The position numbers were made by a program, and so were the translations under genes. This document shows, piece by piece, positions 7,039 through 14,044 of a stretch of DNA of 14,152 nt; position 1 is the first letter of the stretch; every line of letters begins with the position of its first letter. Origin of the DNA: Clostridiaceae bacterium (lineage in GTDB: Bacteria; Bacillota; Clostridia; Oscillospirales; Acutalibacteraceae); NCBI GenBank assembly GCA_016295895.1, contig JAEDKI010000029.1:1-14152 (forward strand), written 5' to 3'. The notes beneath the pieces were generated by a model that was given only the letters and a program-made list of their open reading frames with translations, was not told where the DNA came from and did no database searches.

Positions 7039-7066
7039 CGGTGACCGCTTTTGCAAACGGTCACCG
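7039..7066 (-). terminator. Hairpin terminator after the lipoprotein gene
   Basis: Perfect 9-bp arms CGGTGACCG (7039-7047) and CGGTCACCG (7058-7066) lie ten bases beyond the lipoprotein stop. On the - strand the stem is followed by GAAATTTGCGTTTT, a modest T-rich tail, so termination may be incomplete and allow read-through into pduL. The symmetrical arms would also work on the + strand. Confidence 0.65.
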
Positions 7067-7075
7067 ATTTTAATC

Positions 7076-7996
7076 TTAATAATTAATGATGAAGTAATCG
7101 TTGGTTGTGAAGGGAATAACAACGCCGACCTTATCGAAGTTGATTGTCCACTTGAGGTCATAATCTGCGTTGAGAACACGGCCTGTTGCGGGGTCAACCG
7201 TTACGGTTACGGTTGATGAGGGATAGTTCATCGTTGCGGTGCCGACTATGCCTGCTGCAACGCCGGGGATGTTTTCGTTAACAACGCCGGGAAGAACAAC
7301 ATTGAATGCCTTGGGAGCGTGACCCTGACCGTGCTTGATGCTGTCTGACTTACCGTCTGCAACGGTTGTGATTCTGATGATATACTTGCCGTCTTTCTCA
7401 ACGATCTTTGCTTCCTTGACATCGGCTGCTGTGAGCTTGCTTGAATAGCTCTCGCCCTCAACGGGGAATACTGCCTTGATGTCGCCGCCCTTATATGTTT
7501 CTTCACCCTTGCTGTTCTTTGCAAGCTGTTCGCTGAGGAATTCTTCAGCGCCGCCGAGAAGCTTGAGGATGTTGTTGATTGAGCTGGGGAATACGGGAGT
7601 GCCGTTAAGGGTGATCTTTGAATACTTGCGTGTGATGCTCTTTGCATTGGGCTTAACAGCGTTGATAGCGGTGTTGAAATAGTTAACGATTTCTTCCTTT
7701 GTCTGAGGCATTGCTGCTGCAGCGGTTGTTGACTCTGAAGCTGCAACTGTTGAAGCGTCGGCAGCCTGAGAAGCAACGGTTGTGTCCTCTGCACCTGCGG
7801 CAGTGGTATCCTCTGCTGCGGGAGCTGCTGTTGAATCCTCTGCTGCGGGAGCTGCAGTGGTATCATCAACCTCTGCAAAGGGATCTGCGGTTGTTTCAGC
7901 GGTTGTGGTGGTTGTGTCCTCGGTCTTGCCGCCGCAGGCTGCGAAAGCAAAAACGAAGGTGAGTGCAAGAAGAATTGCAATAATTTTCTTTGACAT
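7076..7996 (-). CDS. Secreted lipoprotein with Thr/Ala/Glu-rich linker, unknown function
   Basis: The 306-residue protein starts at the ATG at 7996, chosen because AGGAGG lies seven bases upstream and the next residues form a signal peptide. A reading frame extends upstream to 8035, but that start has no ribosome binding site. The signal peptide (1-20) ends in FAFAAC, with Cys21 as the lipidated residue. Residues 22-95 are low complexity (T, A, E, D, P) and include two copies of APAAED(S/T)TA, suiting an extended tether. Residues about 97-306 form a probable globular domain with beta-rich C-terminal strands (TVTVDPATGRVLNADYDLKW). That domain resembles lipoproteins of unknown function found in Clostridia; I know no defined role. 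It is a single-gene unit with its own promoter and terminator. Confidence 0.85.
   Translation of the reverse strand: MSKKIIAILLALTFVFAFAACGGKTEDTTTTTAETTADPFAEVDDTTAAPAAEDSTAAPAAEDTTAAGAEDTTVASQAADASTVAASESTTAAAAMPQTKEEIVNYFNTAINAVKPNAKSITRKYSKITLNGTPVFPSSINNILKLLGGAEEFLSEQLAKNSKGEETYKGGDIKAVFPVEGESYSSKLTAADVKEAKIVEKDGKYIIRITTVADGKSDSIKHGQGHAPKAFNVVLPGVVNENIPGVAAGIVGTATMNYPSSTVTVTVDPATGRVLNADYDLKWTINFDKVGVVIPFTTNDYFIINY
7808..7861 (-). repeat. Two tandem copies of a 27-bp coding repeat in the lipoprotein linker
   Basis: The sequence ATCCTCTGCTGCGGGAGCTG begins at 7808 and again at 7835, a 27-bp period (nine codons). It encodes two near-identical APAAEDSTA/APAAEDTTA units. Such in-frame repeats can change copy number by slippage without breaking the gene. 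Confidence 0.75.
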
Positions 7997-8087
7997 GGTT
8001 TTTCCTCCTAAAATCTGTGTATGCTTGAACTGCACTTTTGCCGACGGCGGAATCCTGAAAATTCCGACTGAACGGCGTTCGTTATAT

Positions 8088-8116
8088 AGTATAATATAAA
8101 ACTATTCCGATTGCAA
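8088..8116 (-). promoter_or_regulatory. Sigma-A promoter for the lipoprotein gene
   Basis: On the - strand, TTGCAA (8116-8111) and TATACT (8093-8088) are 17 bases apart, giving a start near 8081. The roughly 85-nt leader contains a small CGGAAT/ATTCCG hairpin (about 8048-8065) before the ribosome binding site. Confidence 0.75.
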
Positions 8117-8142
8117 GCAAAAAATAATACTTTTCATAAAAT

Positions 8143-8170
8143 ATTGACTGATTTTGTTCATTCAGTCAAT
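8143..8170 (-). terminator. Probable terminator of the ABC transporter operon
   Basis: Perfect 9-bp arms ATTGACTGA/TCAGTCAAT (8143-8151 with 8162-8170) lie 17 bases past the ATPase stop. On the - strand the stem is followed by ATTTTATG and later TTATTTTTTG. The stem is AT-rich, so it should be a moderate terminator. Confidence 0.6.
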
Positions 8171-8186
8171 CTGAAGTCAGAAAACC

Positions 8187-8747
8187 TCATTGCCTTTCAA
8201 GCGTCACGGAATCATCTGCAAGCGACATGCCGTATTCATCGTGAGTGACGAGGATAACGGGCTTGGTTTTTGCATATTCGCAGATAATCGAGCCGATTCG
8301 CTCTTTTAGCTCCGCTTCAAGCCCCTTGAACGGTTCGTCAAGAATCAACGCCTGCGCATCAAAAGCAAGCGCTCTTGCAACGGCGACCCTGCGGCTCATT
8401 CCGCCGCTCAGCTCCGAGGGATATTTCCCGAAGCTGTCCGCAAGCCCGACTTTTTCAAGGCATTTCTTTGCCGTTTCAAGGTCGGAAACAGCCGTTACGT
8501 TTTCAAGCGCCGTCATCGTCGGCATCAGCCTGTCCTCCTGAAACACCACCGAAAACTTCCCTGCGCCGCTGACGCTTCCGCCGTCCGCCTTTTCAAGCCC
8601 GCAGATAATTCTTATCAAGGTGGTCTTGCCGCAGCCCGAGCCGCCGAAAATGCCGAAAATTCCGCTGTCGGGTATTTCAAAGCTAAGATTTTCAAGAACC
8701 TGCCTGCCGCCGTATGATTTTGATATGTTATTGAGAACAATTGACAT
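8187..8747 (-). CDS. ABC transporter ATP-binding protein (NitT/TauT family)
   Basis: The ATPase energises the importer encoded by the two genes upstream. With the start at ATG 8747 the protein has 186 residues. It shows Walker A GGSGCGKTT (35-43), the Q loop FQED (69-72), the signature LSGGM (113-117), Walker B ALILDEPF (133-140) with catalytic Glu138, and the switch His169 in VTHD. The sequence is closest in style to SsuB/TauB/ThiZ proteins but is shorter than the usual 240-260 residues, with little beyond the H loop. The ATG is chosen because GGAGGAGA lies just upstream; an in-frame GTG at 8768 overlaps the permease stop but lacks a good site. It is the third gene of the operon, 17 bases after the permease. 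Confidence 0.9.
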   Translation of the reverse strand: MSIVLNNISKSYGGRQVLENLSFEIPDSGIFGIFGGSGCGKTTLIRIICGLEKADGGSVSGAGKFSVVFQEDRLMPTMTALENVTAVSDLETAKKCLEKVGLADSFGKYPSELSGGMSRRVAVARALAFDAQALILDEPFKGLEAELKERIGSIICEYAKTKPVILVTHDEYGMSLADDSVTLERQ

Positions 8748-8764
8748 AATTCTCCTCCAAAAAA

Positions 8765-9517
8765 TCACTTCAGCAATCTGACAACCGCCTTTTCAAGCAG
8801 AAAGCTCATTATGATAACCGCCGCCGTCCACGCAAAAAGGTCGGCATATTCAAGATTGATTTTTGCGTAATAAAGATTGAATCCGACCGAATCGGGCGGA
8901 GTTGCAAGCACCTCGGCGGCGATTCCCGCTTTCCACGAAAAACCGATAGCCGTTGTGCATCCCGAAATGAATGCAGGCTTGACCGAGGGCAGATAAATCG
9001 CTCTGAGCTTCTGTTTTCTTGAAAAGCCGAATATTTTCGCCGCTTCAAGCAATTCCGAGTCGGCGTTTTTGATTCCCTGCGCAACATTCGACCACATGAC
9101 GGGAACAACCATGAGAAAGGCGATAACAATCGGGATTCCGCTTCGCTTGACCCATACAAGCAGTAATATAATAAATGAAGCAACGGGAGTGGTTTTGACC
9201 GTCAGAAGCAGGGGGCTGAGGAATTCATAGAGCGGTTTTGAAAATGCGGTCAACGCTCCGAGCAGAGAGCCTGTCGCAACTCCGAGCACACAGCCGAAAC
9301 TTATTCTGCCGAGCGAAAACAACGCCGATTTCCAAAAATCCGCCGTTCCCGCAAGCTCAAAAAGCCGTGAAACAACCGAAACGGGCGACGGGAAAAGAAA
9401 TTCGCTGTCAACAATTACCGACAAAAGCCACCAAAGCAGGAGCCATAACAGAATGACTCCTGCTTTAATCAGCATCTTTTTTGCTTTTGAATCATGCGCC
9501 ATAGTAGATATTGTCAT
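8765..9517 (-). CDS. ABC transporter permease (NitT/TauT/SsuC-ThiX-like)
   Basis: This is the membrane subunit of a binding-protein-dependent importer. With the start at ATG 9517 the protein has 250 residues and about six hydrophobic helices; the first spans about residues 18-37. The FLFPSP segment after helix 1 (40-45) is typical of SsuC/TauC proteins. The cytoplasmic EAA loop that contacts the ATPase is clear at 158-181 (EAAKIFGFSRKQK through IYLPSVKPA). The start is placed at 9517 because GGAGGAGAG lies eight bases upstream; a longer frame reaches 9556 and an internal ATG at 9502 has no ribosome binding site. The coding region overlaps the end of the binding-protein gene by 26 bases, implying translational coupling. 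Confidence 0.9.
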   Translation of the reverse strand: MTISTMAHDSKAKKMLIKAGVILLWLLLWWLLSVIVDSEFLFPSPVSVVSRLFELAGTADFWKSALFSLGRISFGCVLGVATGSLLGALTAFSKPLYEFLSPLLLTVKTTPVASFIILLLVWVKRSGIPIVIAFLMVVPVMWSNVAQGIKNADSELLEAAKIFGFSRKQKLRAIYLPSVKPAFISGCTTAIGFSWKAGIAAEVLATPPDSVGFNLYYAKINLEYADLFAWTAAVIIMSFLLEKAVVRLLK

Positions 9518-10502
9518 CGGGGATCTCTCCTCCGACCGATGCGGGATTTGCTTCAAAGAGAATGCCGAACATTGCCTTTGACATCTCTTTCATTTCTTCG
9601 CCCTTGATGAAAACAATGTTGCAGCCGGGCAGGGTTGCCTTTGCAAGCTCCGCTTTTTCAAAATAGCCGTTTGCCTGAAGGAAAAGAGCCGCCGAATCGG
9701 GTTTAACATTAAGGAAATTAACCGAAACCTCGTTGAACGAAAGGAATTCTTCGATTATTTCGGGATTCTGCTTGATATAATCCGTTCTCGCAACAACAAC
9801 GCCCTGAGCAAGCTTAACATCGCAGACCTTATCCCATTCTGCGGTCAGGTCGAGAGCTTCTCTGTAATTTTCATTATTGGCACGAACCTTTGTTGCAAAG
9901 GGTTCGGGAAGAATGCAGATATCCGCCTTGCCCTCAATTGCAAGGGTTGCAAGCTCATTGTGAGCGGTTTTATACTGAATGTCGATATCCTTTTCGGGGT
10001 CGATTCCGTTCTTTGAAAGAATATAATTGACAATATATTCGGGAGTTGAGCCCTGACCCGTTGAATAAACGGTTTTGCCCTTAAGGTCGGCAATGCTCTT
10101 GATTGAATCGCCGTTTTCAAGAACATGGAGAACGCCGAGGGTGTTGATCGCAAGAATCTGAATGCCGCCGTTTGTCTTTTTATAAAGATTCGCCGCAAGA
10201 TTTATCGGCAGAGCGGCAATGTCAACCTCGCCCTTTGTCAGCAGAGGGACAACCTCCTGCGGGTCGGAGAAATATTCAACATCATATGCATAGGATTTAT
10301 CAACCGCAATCTTTGCAAGGCCGAGACCCGTCGGGCCGTTGAGAGCCGCAACCTTGGTTTTGACCTCACGGACATAGTCGGTTGTCGGGGGAACGGTTTC
10401 TTCGGTTGTTGTTTCGGAACCGCCCTTGCCGCCGCACGCCGCAAAGGATAAAAGCATCATAACCGCAAGCAGAGCCGCCGTTAATCTTTTTATTGATTTC
10501 AT
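9492..10502 (-). CDS. ABC transporter substrate-binding lipoprotein (NMT1/THI5-like, NitT/TauT family)
   Basis: This is the extracytoplasmic ligand-binding component of the importer. The 336-residue protein has a lipoprotein signal peptide ending LLSFAAC (lipid-modified Cys23) and a short Thr/Glu/Pro linker. A type II periplasmic-binding fold follows. Family features include the ligand-loop-like ALNGPTGLGLAK near 53-64, LKGKTVYSTGQGSTPEYI (140-157), and the EPFATKV hinge segment further on. Relatives bind nitrate, sulfonates, taurine or thiamine pyrimidine precursors; the ligand cannot be assigned here. The presence of a TPP riboswitch elsewhere in the window makes a thiamine precursor worth testing, but this operon itself has no riboswitch. 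The ribosome binding site is AGAGG near the ATG. It is the first gene of the three-gene operon. Confidence 0.9.
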   Translation of the reverse strand: MKSIKRLTAALLAVMMLLSFAACGGKGGSETTTEETVPPTTDYVREVKTKVAALNGPTGLGLAKIAVDKSYAYDVEYFSDPQEVVPLLTKGEVDIAALPINLAANLYKKTNGGIQILAINTLGVLHVLENGDSIKSIADLKGKTVYSTGQGSTPEYIVNYILSKNGIDPEKDIDIQYKTAHNELATLAIEGKADICILPEPFATKVRANNENYREALDLTAEWDKVCDVKLAQGVVVARTDYIKQNPEIIEEFLSFNEVSVNFLNVKPDSAALFLQANGYFEKAELAKATLPGCNIVFIKGEEMKEMSKAMFGILFEANPASVGGEIPDDNIYYGA

Positions 10503-10550
10503 TTTATTAACCTCTTTTCGGTTTCAAATATTTAATGATAATCCTTTTAA

Positions 10551-10579
10551 ATTATACATTTAATATTGCCCGTTGTCAA
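10551..10579 (-). promoter_or_regulatory. Perfect-consensus sigma-A promoter for the ABC operon
   Basis: TTGACA (10579-10574) and TATAAT (10556-10551) are exactly 17 bases apart on the - strand. The -35 box lies within the last codons of the upstream gene ending at 10560. The start would be near 10544, leaving a leader of about 40 nt with no room for a riboswitch. No operator was recognised, so the operon may be strongly constitutive or repressed by an unseen factor. Confidence 0.9.
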
Positions 10580-12233
10580 TGCTTTGGGGCACGGCTTCTC
10601 CGATTTCGGCGGGAGCCGATTCCTGCATGGCGGGTTCTTCGCCCGAAACCGCTTTTCTGAGCAAACCGTTGAGGTGCTCCGCAATCACATCGTCGGCAGC
10701 TTTCTGAATCAGATAATATCTCTTTGAATATTTATCCTTGACGGCTGTGATTTTTCCGTCTTTGTCAACGGTCATTTTCATCGGCTTTGAAAGTGAATAA
10801 AATTCTCCGCAGCCCTCAAAGGCATATTGCACCGCCGTCAGATCCCAGCTTTCACGCAGATAAGGCGGCTCTTTTTTGCCGAGATAAAGCCTGTAGCTGT
10901 CAAAAACGGGGTTATCCTCCAAAGGCTTCTCCGTAAAGCCCGTCATAACCTTATCGCCTATTTCAAAGCCCGAAAAAACAATGACATTTCTGAATTTTTC
11001 AAGAACCGTTGAAGCCGCTTCGGGGTCGCATTCAATGTTGAATTCCTTACCCGACGGGAATTTTCCCGCCATGGCAACAATCGAATTGACCTTTGAATTA
11101 AAAAGCTTCGGCTCTTTTTCGAGAATTTCGGCAATATTCGTCAGCATACCCACCGAAATTACCGTTACGGAATTATCCTCCGCTTTTGAAAGGAGTTTTT
11201 TATAAAACTCCGCCGCAGGCTCGGCGTTGACCGAGCTGTTGACAAAGCGGCAGTATTTTTTTGTGACGGGTTTATTGTATTTATCGTCATTTTTGAAAAG
11301 CTCAAAGCCTTCATGCTGACCGACTTTTATATCTTCAACTCCGCAGAATTCCGCAATCGCCCTTATCGCTCCGTTGCCGAAAGGGTTTGAGGTGCAGTTA
11401 GCGGCGCCGAGAAGCTTAACATCATATTTTTTCGCAAGATAATTCAGAATCGCAAATGCGCCCGCATCGTCACAATCGGGGCCCATGTCCGTGTCAAAAA
11501 TCACATATCGGCGGCTCTCGGAGAGAGGCTCAAAGGGCGGCTTGCCGTAATTTTCTTCTTTGTTTTTTGCCGAAAGAGCATATTTTATTATCCATGCGAC
11601 AAGCGCAATCGGCAGAATTATTGCAAGAACGGCGGTAATTTGCCGCATTGGAATATAATCGTAAATTCCGTCGCCGAGAACCGTGAAAAGAGCAACTCTC
11701 GGAAGTATTCCGCCGAGGGATATCGCAAAATAGGGCAGAAACCTCATTCTGACCGCTCCGAGCAAAAGGCTGACGATGTCAATCGGAAAAACGGGCAGAA
11801 AACGGATAAGAAAGATAGCGGAAAGCTTGTTTTTGCCGTGAAGCTCAAGGATTTTATCGCCGTATTTGGTCTTTTCAAGCTTGTTTATTACATAAGGTCC
11901 GCCGAGAATTATACCGAGAAGATAGGAAACCGCAACCTCGATGATTATTCCCGCCGCATTTATGAGCAAAGCCCAATGCATTGGGAATGCCATGCCGACC
12001 GCAATGTAAATCAGCGATGCGGGGATAACGAGAACGACGGATTTGAGCAGATAAATGCCCAGCACCGTTCCGACTGCAGCCGCAGTATTTGCGCTTTCCG
12101 AAATCAGCCCTCTGATGTCCAATTCTTTGAAATAATCATATTTCCATATAATAACGGCAATAATAACAACCGAAAATATTATTCTTGCCGCAAGTCCGAG
12201 GGCGTGAGAGCCTCTCATCAGCTTTTCTTTCAT
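10560..12233 (-). CDS. VTT-domain (TVP38/TMEM64, DedA-like) membrane protein fused to a nucleoside hydrolase
   Basis: The single 557-residue frame joins two families. Residues 1-220 contain about five or six hydrophobic segments and the VTT signature region, with RFLPVFPIDIVSLLLGA (144-160) followed by LPYFAISLGGILPRV (166-180). After a polar linker (about 221-241), residues 243-525 form an inosine-uridine-type nucleoside hydrolase. That domain shows the Ca2+ and ribose-binding N-terminal motif DTDMGPDCDD (247-256, the spaced DxDxGxDxDD variant), EFNIECDPEAA (397-407), and ESWDLTAV (461-468), which supplies the late catalytic Asp. The C-terminal tail is Glu/Pro/Ala-rich. VTT proteins act in membrane lipid or metabolite movement; nucleoside hydrolases split nucleosides into base and ribose. 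A membrane-tethered nucleoside-salvage enzyme is an inference. The start has GGGAGG seven bases upstream. The gene has its own promoter and no clear terminator. Confidence 0.85.
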   Translation of the reverse strand: MKEKLMRGSHALGLAARIIFSVVIIAVIIWKYDYFKELDIRGLISESANTAAAVGTVLGIYLLKSVVLVIPASLIYIAVGMAFPMHWALLINAAGIIIEVAVSYLLGIILGGPYVINKLEKTKYGDKILELHGKNKLSAIFLIRFLPVFPIDIVSLLLGAVRMRFLPYFAISLGGILPRVALFTVLGDGIYDYIPMRQITAVLAIILPIALVAWIIKYALSAKNKEENYGKPPFEPLSESRRYVIFDTDMGPDCDDAGAFAILNYLAKKYDVKLLGAANCTSNPFGNGAIRAIAEFCGVEDIKVGQHEGFELFKNDDKYNKPVTKKYCRFVNSSVNAEPAAEFYKKLLSKAEDNSVTVISVGMLTNIAEILEKEPKLFNSKVNSIVAMAGKFPSGKEFNIECDPEAASTVLEKFRNVIVFSGFEIGDKVMTGFTEKPLEDNPVFDSYRLYLGKKEPPYLRESWDLTAVQYAFEGCGEFYSLSKPMKMTVDKDGKITAVKDKYSKRYYLIQKAADDVIAEHLNGLLRKAVSGEEPAMQESAPAEIGEAVPQSIDNGQY

Positions 12234-12264
12234 CGCCTTACCTCCCGTGCTTTTACAACAGTAA

Positions 12265-12293
12265 ATATTACTCTTTTTTTGCCGTTAAATCAA
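12265..12293 (-). promoter_or_regulatory. Promoter of the VTT-nucleoside hydrolase gene
   Basis: On the - strand, TTGATT (12293-12288) and TAATAT (12270-12265) are 17 bases apart. The start would be near 12258, leaving a leader of about 25 bases to the ATG at 12233. Confidence 0.65.
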
Positions 12294-12343
12294 GTATTAA
12301 TCCGATGCTGTAAAAAATAATCCGAAACTATATAAATTTTTTA

Positions 12344-12372
12344 TAGACACGGCTTGATTTTTATGTTATTAT
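12344..12372 (+). promoter_or_regulatory. Promoter of the radical SAM gene
   Basis: TAGACA (12344-12349) and TATTAT (12367-12372) are 17 bases apart, each one base from consensus. The start near 12379 gives a leader of about 180 nt. It diverges from the promoter of the gene at 12233, with about 50 bases between the two -35 boxes. Confidence 0.6.
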
Positions 12373-12401
12373 TATGAGTAACTGCATAATATCCACAACC
12401 T

Positions 12402-12420
12402 CGGACAACTGTCCGTTTTT
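12402..12420 (+). terminator. Short terminator-like hairpin in the radical SAM leader (possible attenuator)
   Basis: CGGAC-AACT-GTCCG (12402-12415) is followed immediately by TTTTT (12416-12420). It lies about 25-40 bases after the predicted start and about 140 bases before the gene. The stem is only five base pairs, so it may be a weak attenuator or a pause site. Confidence 0.5.
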
Positions 12421-12499
12421 AAGACAAATTATTTTATCTGACCGATGATTTTCGGGAAATTCCGATTTATTATTATATTGCACCGGCAAAATCGTCAGG

Positions 12500-12542
12500 G
12501 TTCCGCAAAGCCGATTCGGGCTTTAAGGCGGAACAGACCGCC
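12500..12542 (+). promoter_or_regulatory. Mutually exclusive hairpins beside the radical SAM ribosome binding site
   Basis: Hairpin one pairs GTTCCGC (12500-12506) with GCGGAAC (12528-12534) and AAAGCC (12507-12512) with GGCTTT (12519-12524), leaving an AAG bulge. Hairpin two pairs GGCGG (12527-12531) with CCGCC (12538-12542), which abuts the AGGGAGGG ribosome binding site (12543-12550). Both hairpins use 12528-12531, so they cannot form together. This architecture could switch translation, but no known riboswitch class was recognised. Confidence 0.5.
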
Positions 12543-12557
12543 AGGGAGGGCTGAACA

Positions 12558-13991
12558 ATGATGACAGCAAAAGAAAAAGTCCAGAGAGCCTCAGCTTCTG
12601 TTGCTTTCGACGGAATATTTAAGTATATCAAAAAAAATCCGTCCGAAAACCTCATTAAGCTGATTAATCTCTCTCAGAAGCTCATGGGCGGAGCATTTCC
12701 CGAAAAGAATTTTGACGCTTTCCGCAAAGCAGTTCAGGATCCCGAAAATGTCTGGAATAAATTCGCAATGAATATCATTAACGAATGCGACCCGGGAGTT
12801 ATCAAAAAAATGCTTCTCGCTCTCGGCCTTGGCGCCGGAGTCAACGGCACGAAAGCCGTCAGAGAAAACAGAGAAAAATACAAATGCAACATTCCGTTTA
12901 TTATTCTTTTTGACCCGACAAGCGCCTGCAATTACCACTGCAAGGGCTGTTGGTCCGCCGAATACGGCCACAAATCCAATCTTTCTCTTGACGAAATGCG
13001 AAGCATTGTTGATCAGGGAACGAAGCTCGGAACGCATTTTTATATGCTCACGGGCGGCGAACCCCTCATAAAAAAAGATGAAATTCTCACCCTCTGCGCC
13101 GAGAACCCGAACTGCGCTTTTCTCGCTTACACCAACGCTTCTCTTATCGATCAGGCTTTCTGCGACAGAATGAAGGATGTCGGCAATCTCTCGCTTGCTC
13201 TGAGCATCGAGGGCACCGAGGAAAGCAACGATTTCCGCAGAGGCGGCGGCGCATATTCAAAGACGATTGAAGCCATGGATTTGCTCAAGAAAAACGGTCT
13301 TTTCTTCGGCATTTCGGTTTGCTACACGAGCAAAAACATTCCCTCCGTCACGAGCGATGAATTCCTTGACCTGATGATTGAAAAGGGCTCACGCTTCGGA
13401 CTTTATTTCAACTATATGCCTGTCGGCAAGGACGCCGTTGTTGACCTTATTCCCTCGCCCGAGCAAAGATCGCAGATGTATAAATGGCTTCGCAAGGTCA
13501 GAAATTCTCAGAGCGGCAAGCCCATGTTCGTCATGGATTTCCAGAACGACGCCGAATATGTCGGCGGCTGTATTGCGGGCGGCAGAAACTATTTCCACAT
13601 CAACTCCGAGGGCGACATGGAGCCCTGCGTTTTCATTCATTTTTCGGATTCCAACATCAGAGAAAAAACTTTGCTTGAGGGTCTGAGAAGCCCGCTGTTC
13701 CAGGCTTATTGGCACAATCAGCCGTTCAACGACAATCATCTGCGCCCCTGCCCGATGCTTGAGAATCCTCAATGTCTGAGGAAAATAATCGCCGAAACGG
13801 GTGCAAAATCAACCGACCTTATCGAAGCGGAGAGCGCAGAACAGCTTTGCTCAAAATGTGACTGCTTCGCCGCCGCATGGAAGCCCGTTGCGGATGAGCT
13901 CTGGAACTCAACAAAGCATCCCAACCCCAAAACGCAGTTCTACCGTGACACTCCCGAGGGAAAGGCAGAAAAAGCGGCAAAGCAGGATTGA
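12558..13991 (+). CDS. Radical SAM protein with SPASM-like C-terminal cluster domain
   Basis: The 477-residue enzyme has a helical N-terminal extension (about 1-110). The radical SAM core has CNYHCKGC (124-131; Cys124, Cys128 and Cys131 bind the 4Fe-4S cluster that cleaves S-adenosylmethionine) and GGEP (166-169) for SAM binding. The C-terminal region has many cysteines in SPASM-like spacing: Cys338, Cys357, Cys398, Cys406, Cys431, Cys434 and Cys436, including GDMEPC and CSKCDC. These imply one or two further iron-sulfur clusters. Such proteins modify peptides, lipids or cofactors. There is no adjacent precursor-peptide gene, so a RiPP role is not supported, and the true substrate is unknown. 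The ATG at 12558 has GGAGG eight bases upstream; a second ATG follows directly. It is a single-gene unit behind a structured leader. Confidence 0.92.
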   Translation: MMTAKEKVQRASASVAFDGIFKYIKKNPSENLIKLINLSQKLMGGAFPEKNFDAFRKAVQDPENVWNKFAMNIINECDPGVIKKMLLALGLGAGVNGTKAVRENREKYKCNIPFIILFDPTSACNYHCKGCWSAEYGHKSNLSLDEMRSIVDQGTKLGTHFYMLTGGEPLIKKDEILTLCAENPNCAFLAYTNASLIDQAFCDRMKDVGNLSLALSIEGTEESNDFRRGGGAYSKTIEAMDLLKKNGLFFGISVCYTSKNIPSVTSDEFLDLMIEKGSRFGLYFNYMPVGKDAVVDLIPSPEQRSQMYKWLRKVRNSQSGKPMFVMDFQNDAEYVGGCIAGGRNYFHINSEGDMEPCVFIHFSDSNIREKTLLEGLRSPLFQAYWHNQPFNDNHLRPCPMLENPQCLRKIIAETGAKSTDLIEAESAEQLCSKCDCFAAAWKPVADELWNSTKHPNPKTQFYRDTPEGKAEKAAKQD

Positions 13992-14015
13992 CAAAGCAAA
14001 TAATAATGTTATAAT
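13988..14015 (+). promoter_or_regulatory. Consensus promoter reading into the TPP riboswitch
   Basis: TTGACA (13988-13993) and TATAAT (14010-14015) are 16 bases apart, both perfect boxes. The -35 box overlaps the stop codon of the radical SAM gene (13989-13991). The predicted start near 14022 is about 25 bases before the aptamer. Confidence 0.88.
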
Positions 14016-14044
14016 TGAATCAGAGAAAATATTCTCCGAAATAA

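Noticed and set aside
7246..7980. Long Gln/Pro/Leu-rich frame on the - strand overlapping the lipoprotein
   Set aside because: It is a frame-shifted reading of the low-complexity lipoprotein linker, with no ribosome binding site, signal peptide or homology.
10503..10550. TPP riboswitch in front of the THI5-like binding protein
   Set aside because: The leader is only about 40 nt and contains none of the CTGAGA, ACCTGAT or GATAATGC strands.
11640..12320. Open frame of 226 codons on the + strand opposite the VTT domain
   Set aside because: It is antisense to clear transmembrane coding sequence; the translated product is Asn/Arg/Lys-rich without domains, typical of a shadow frame.
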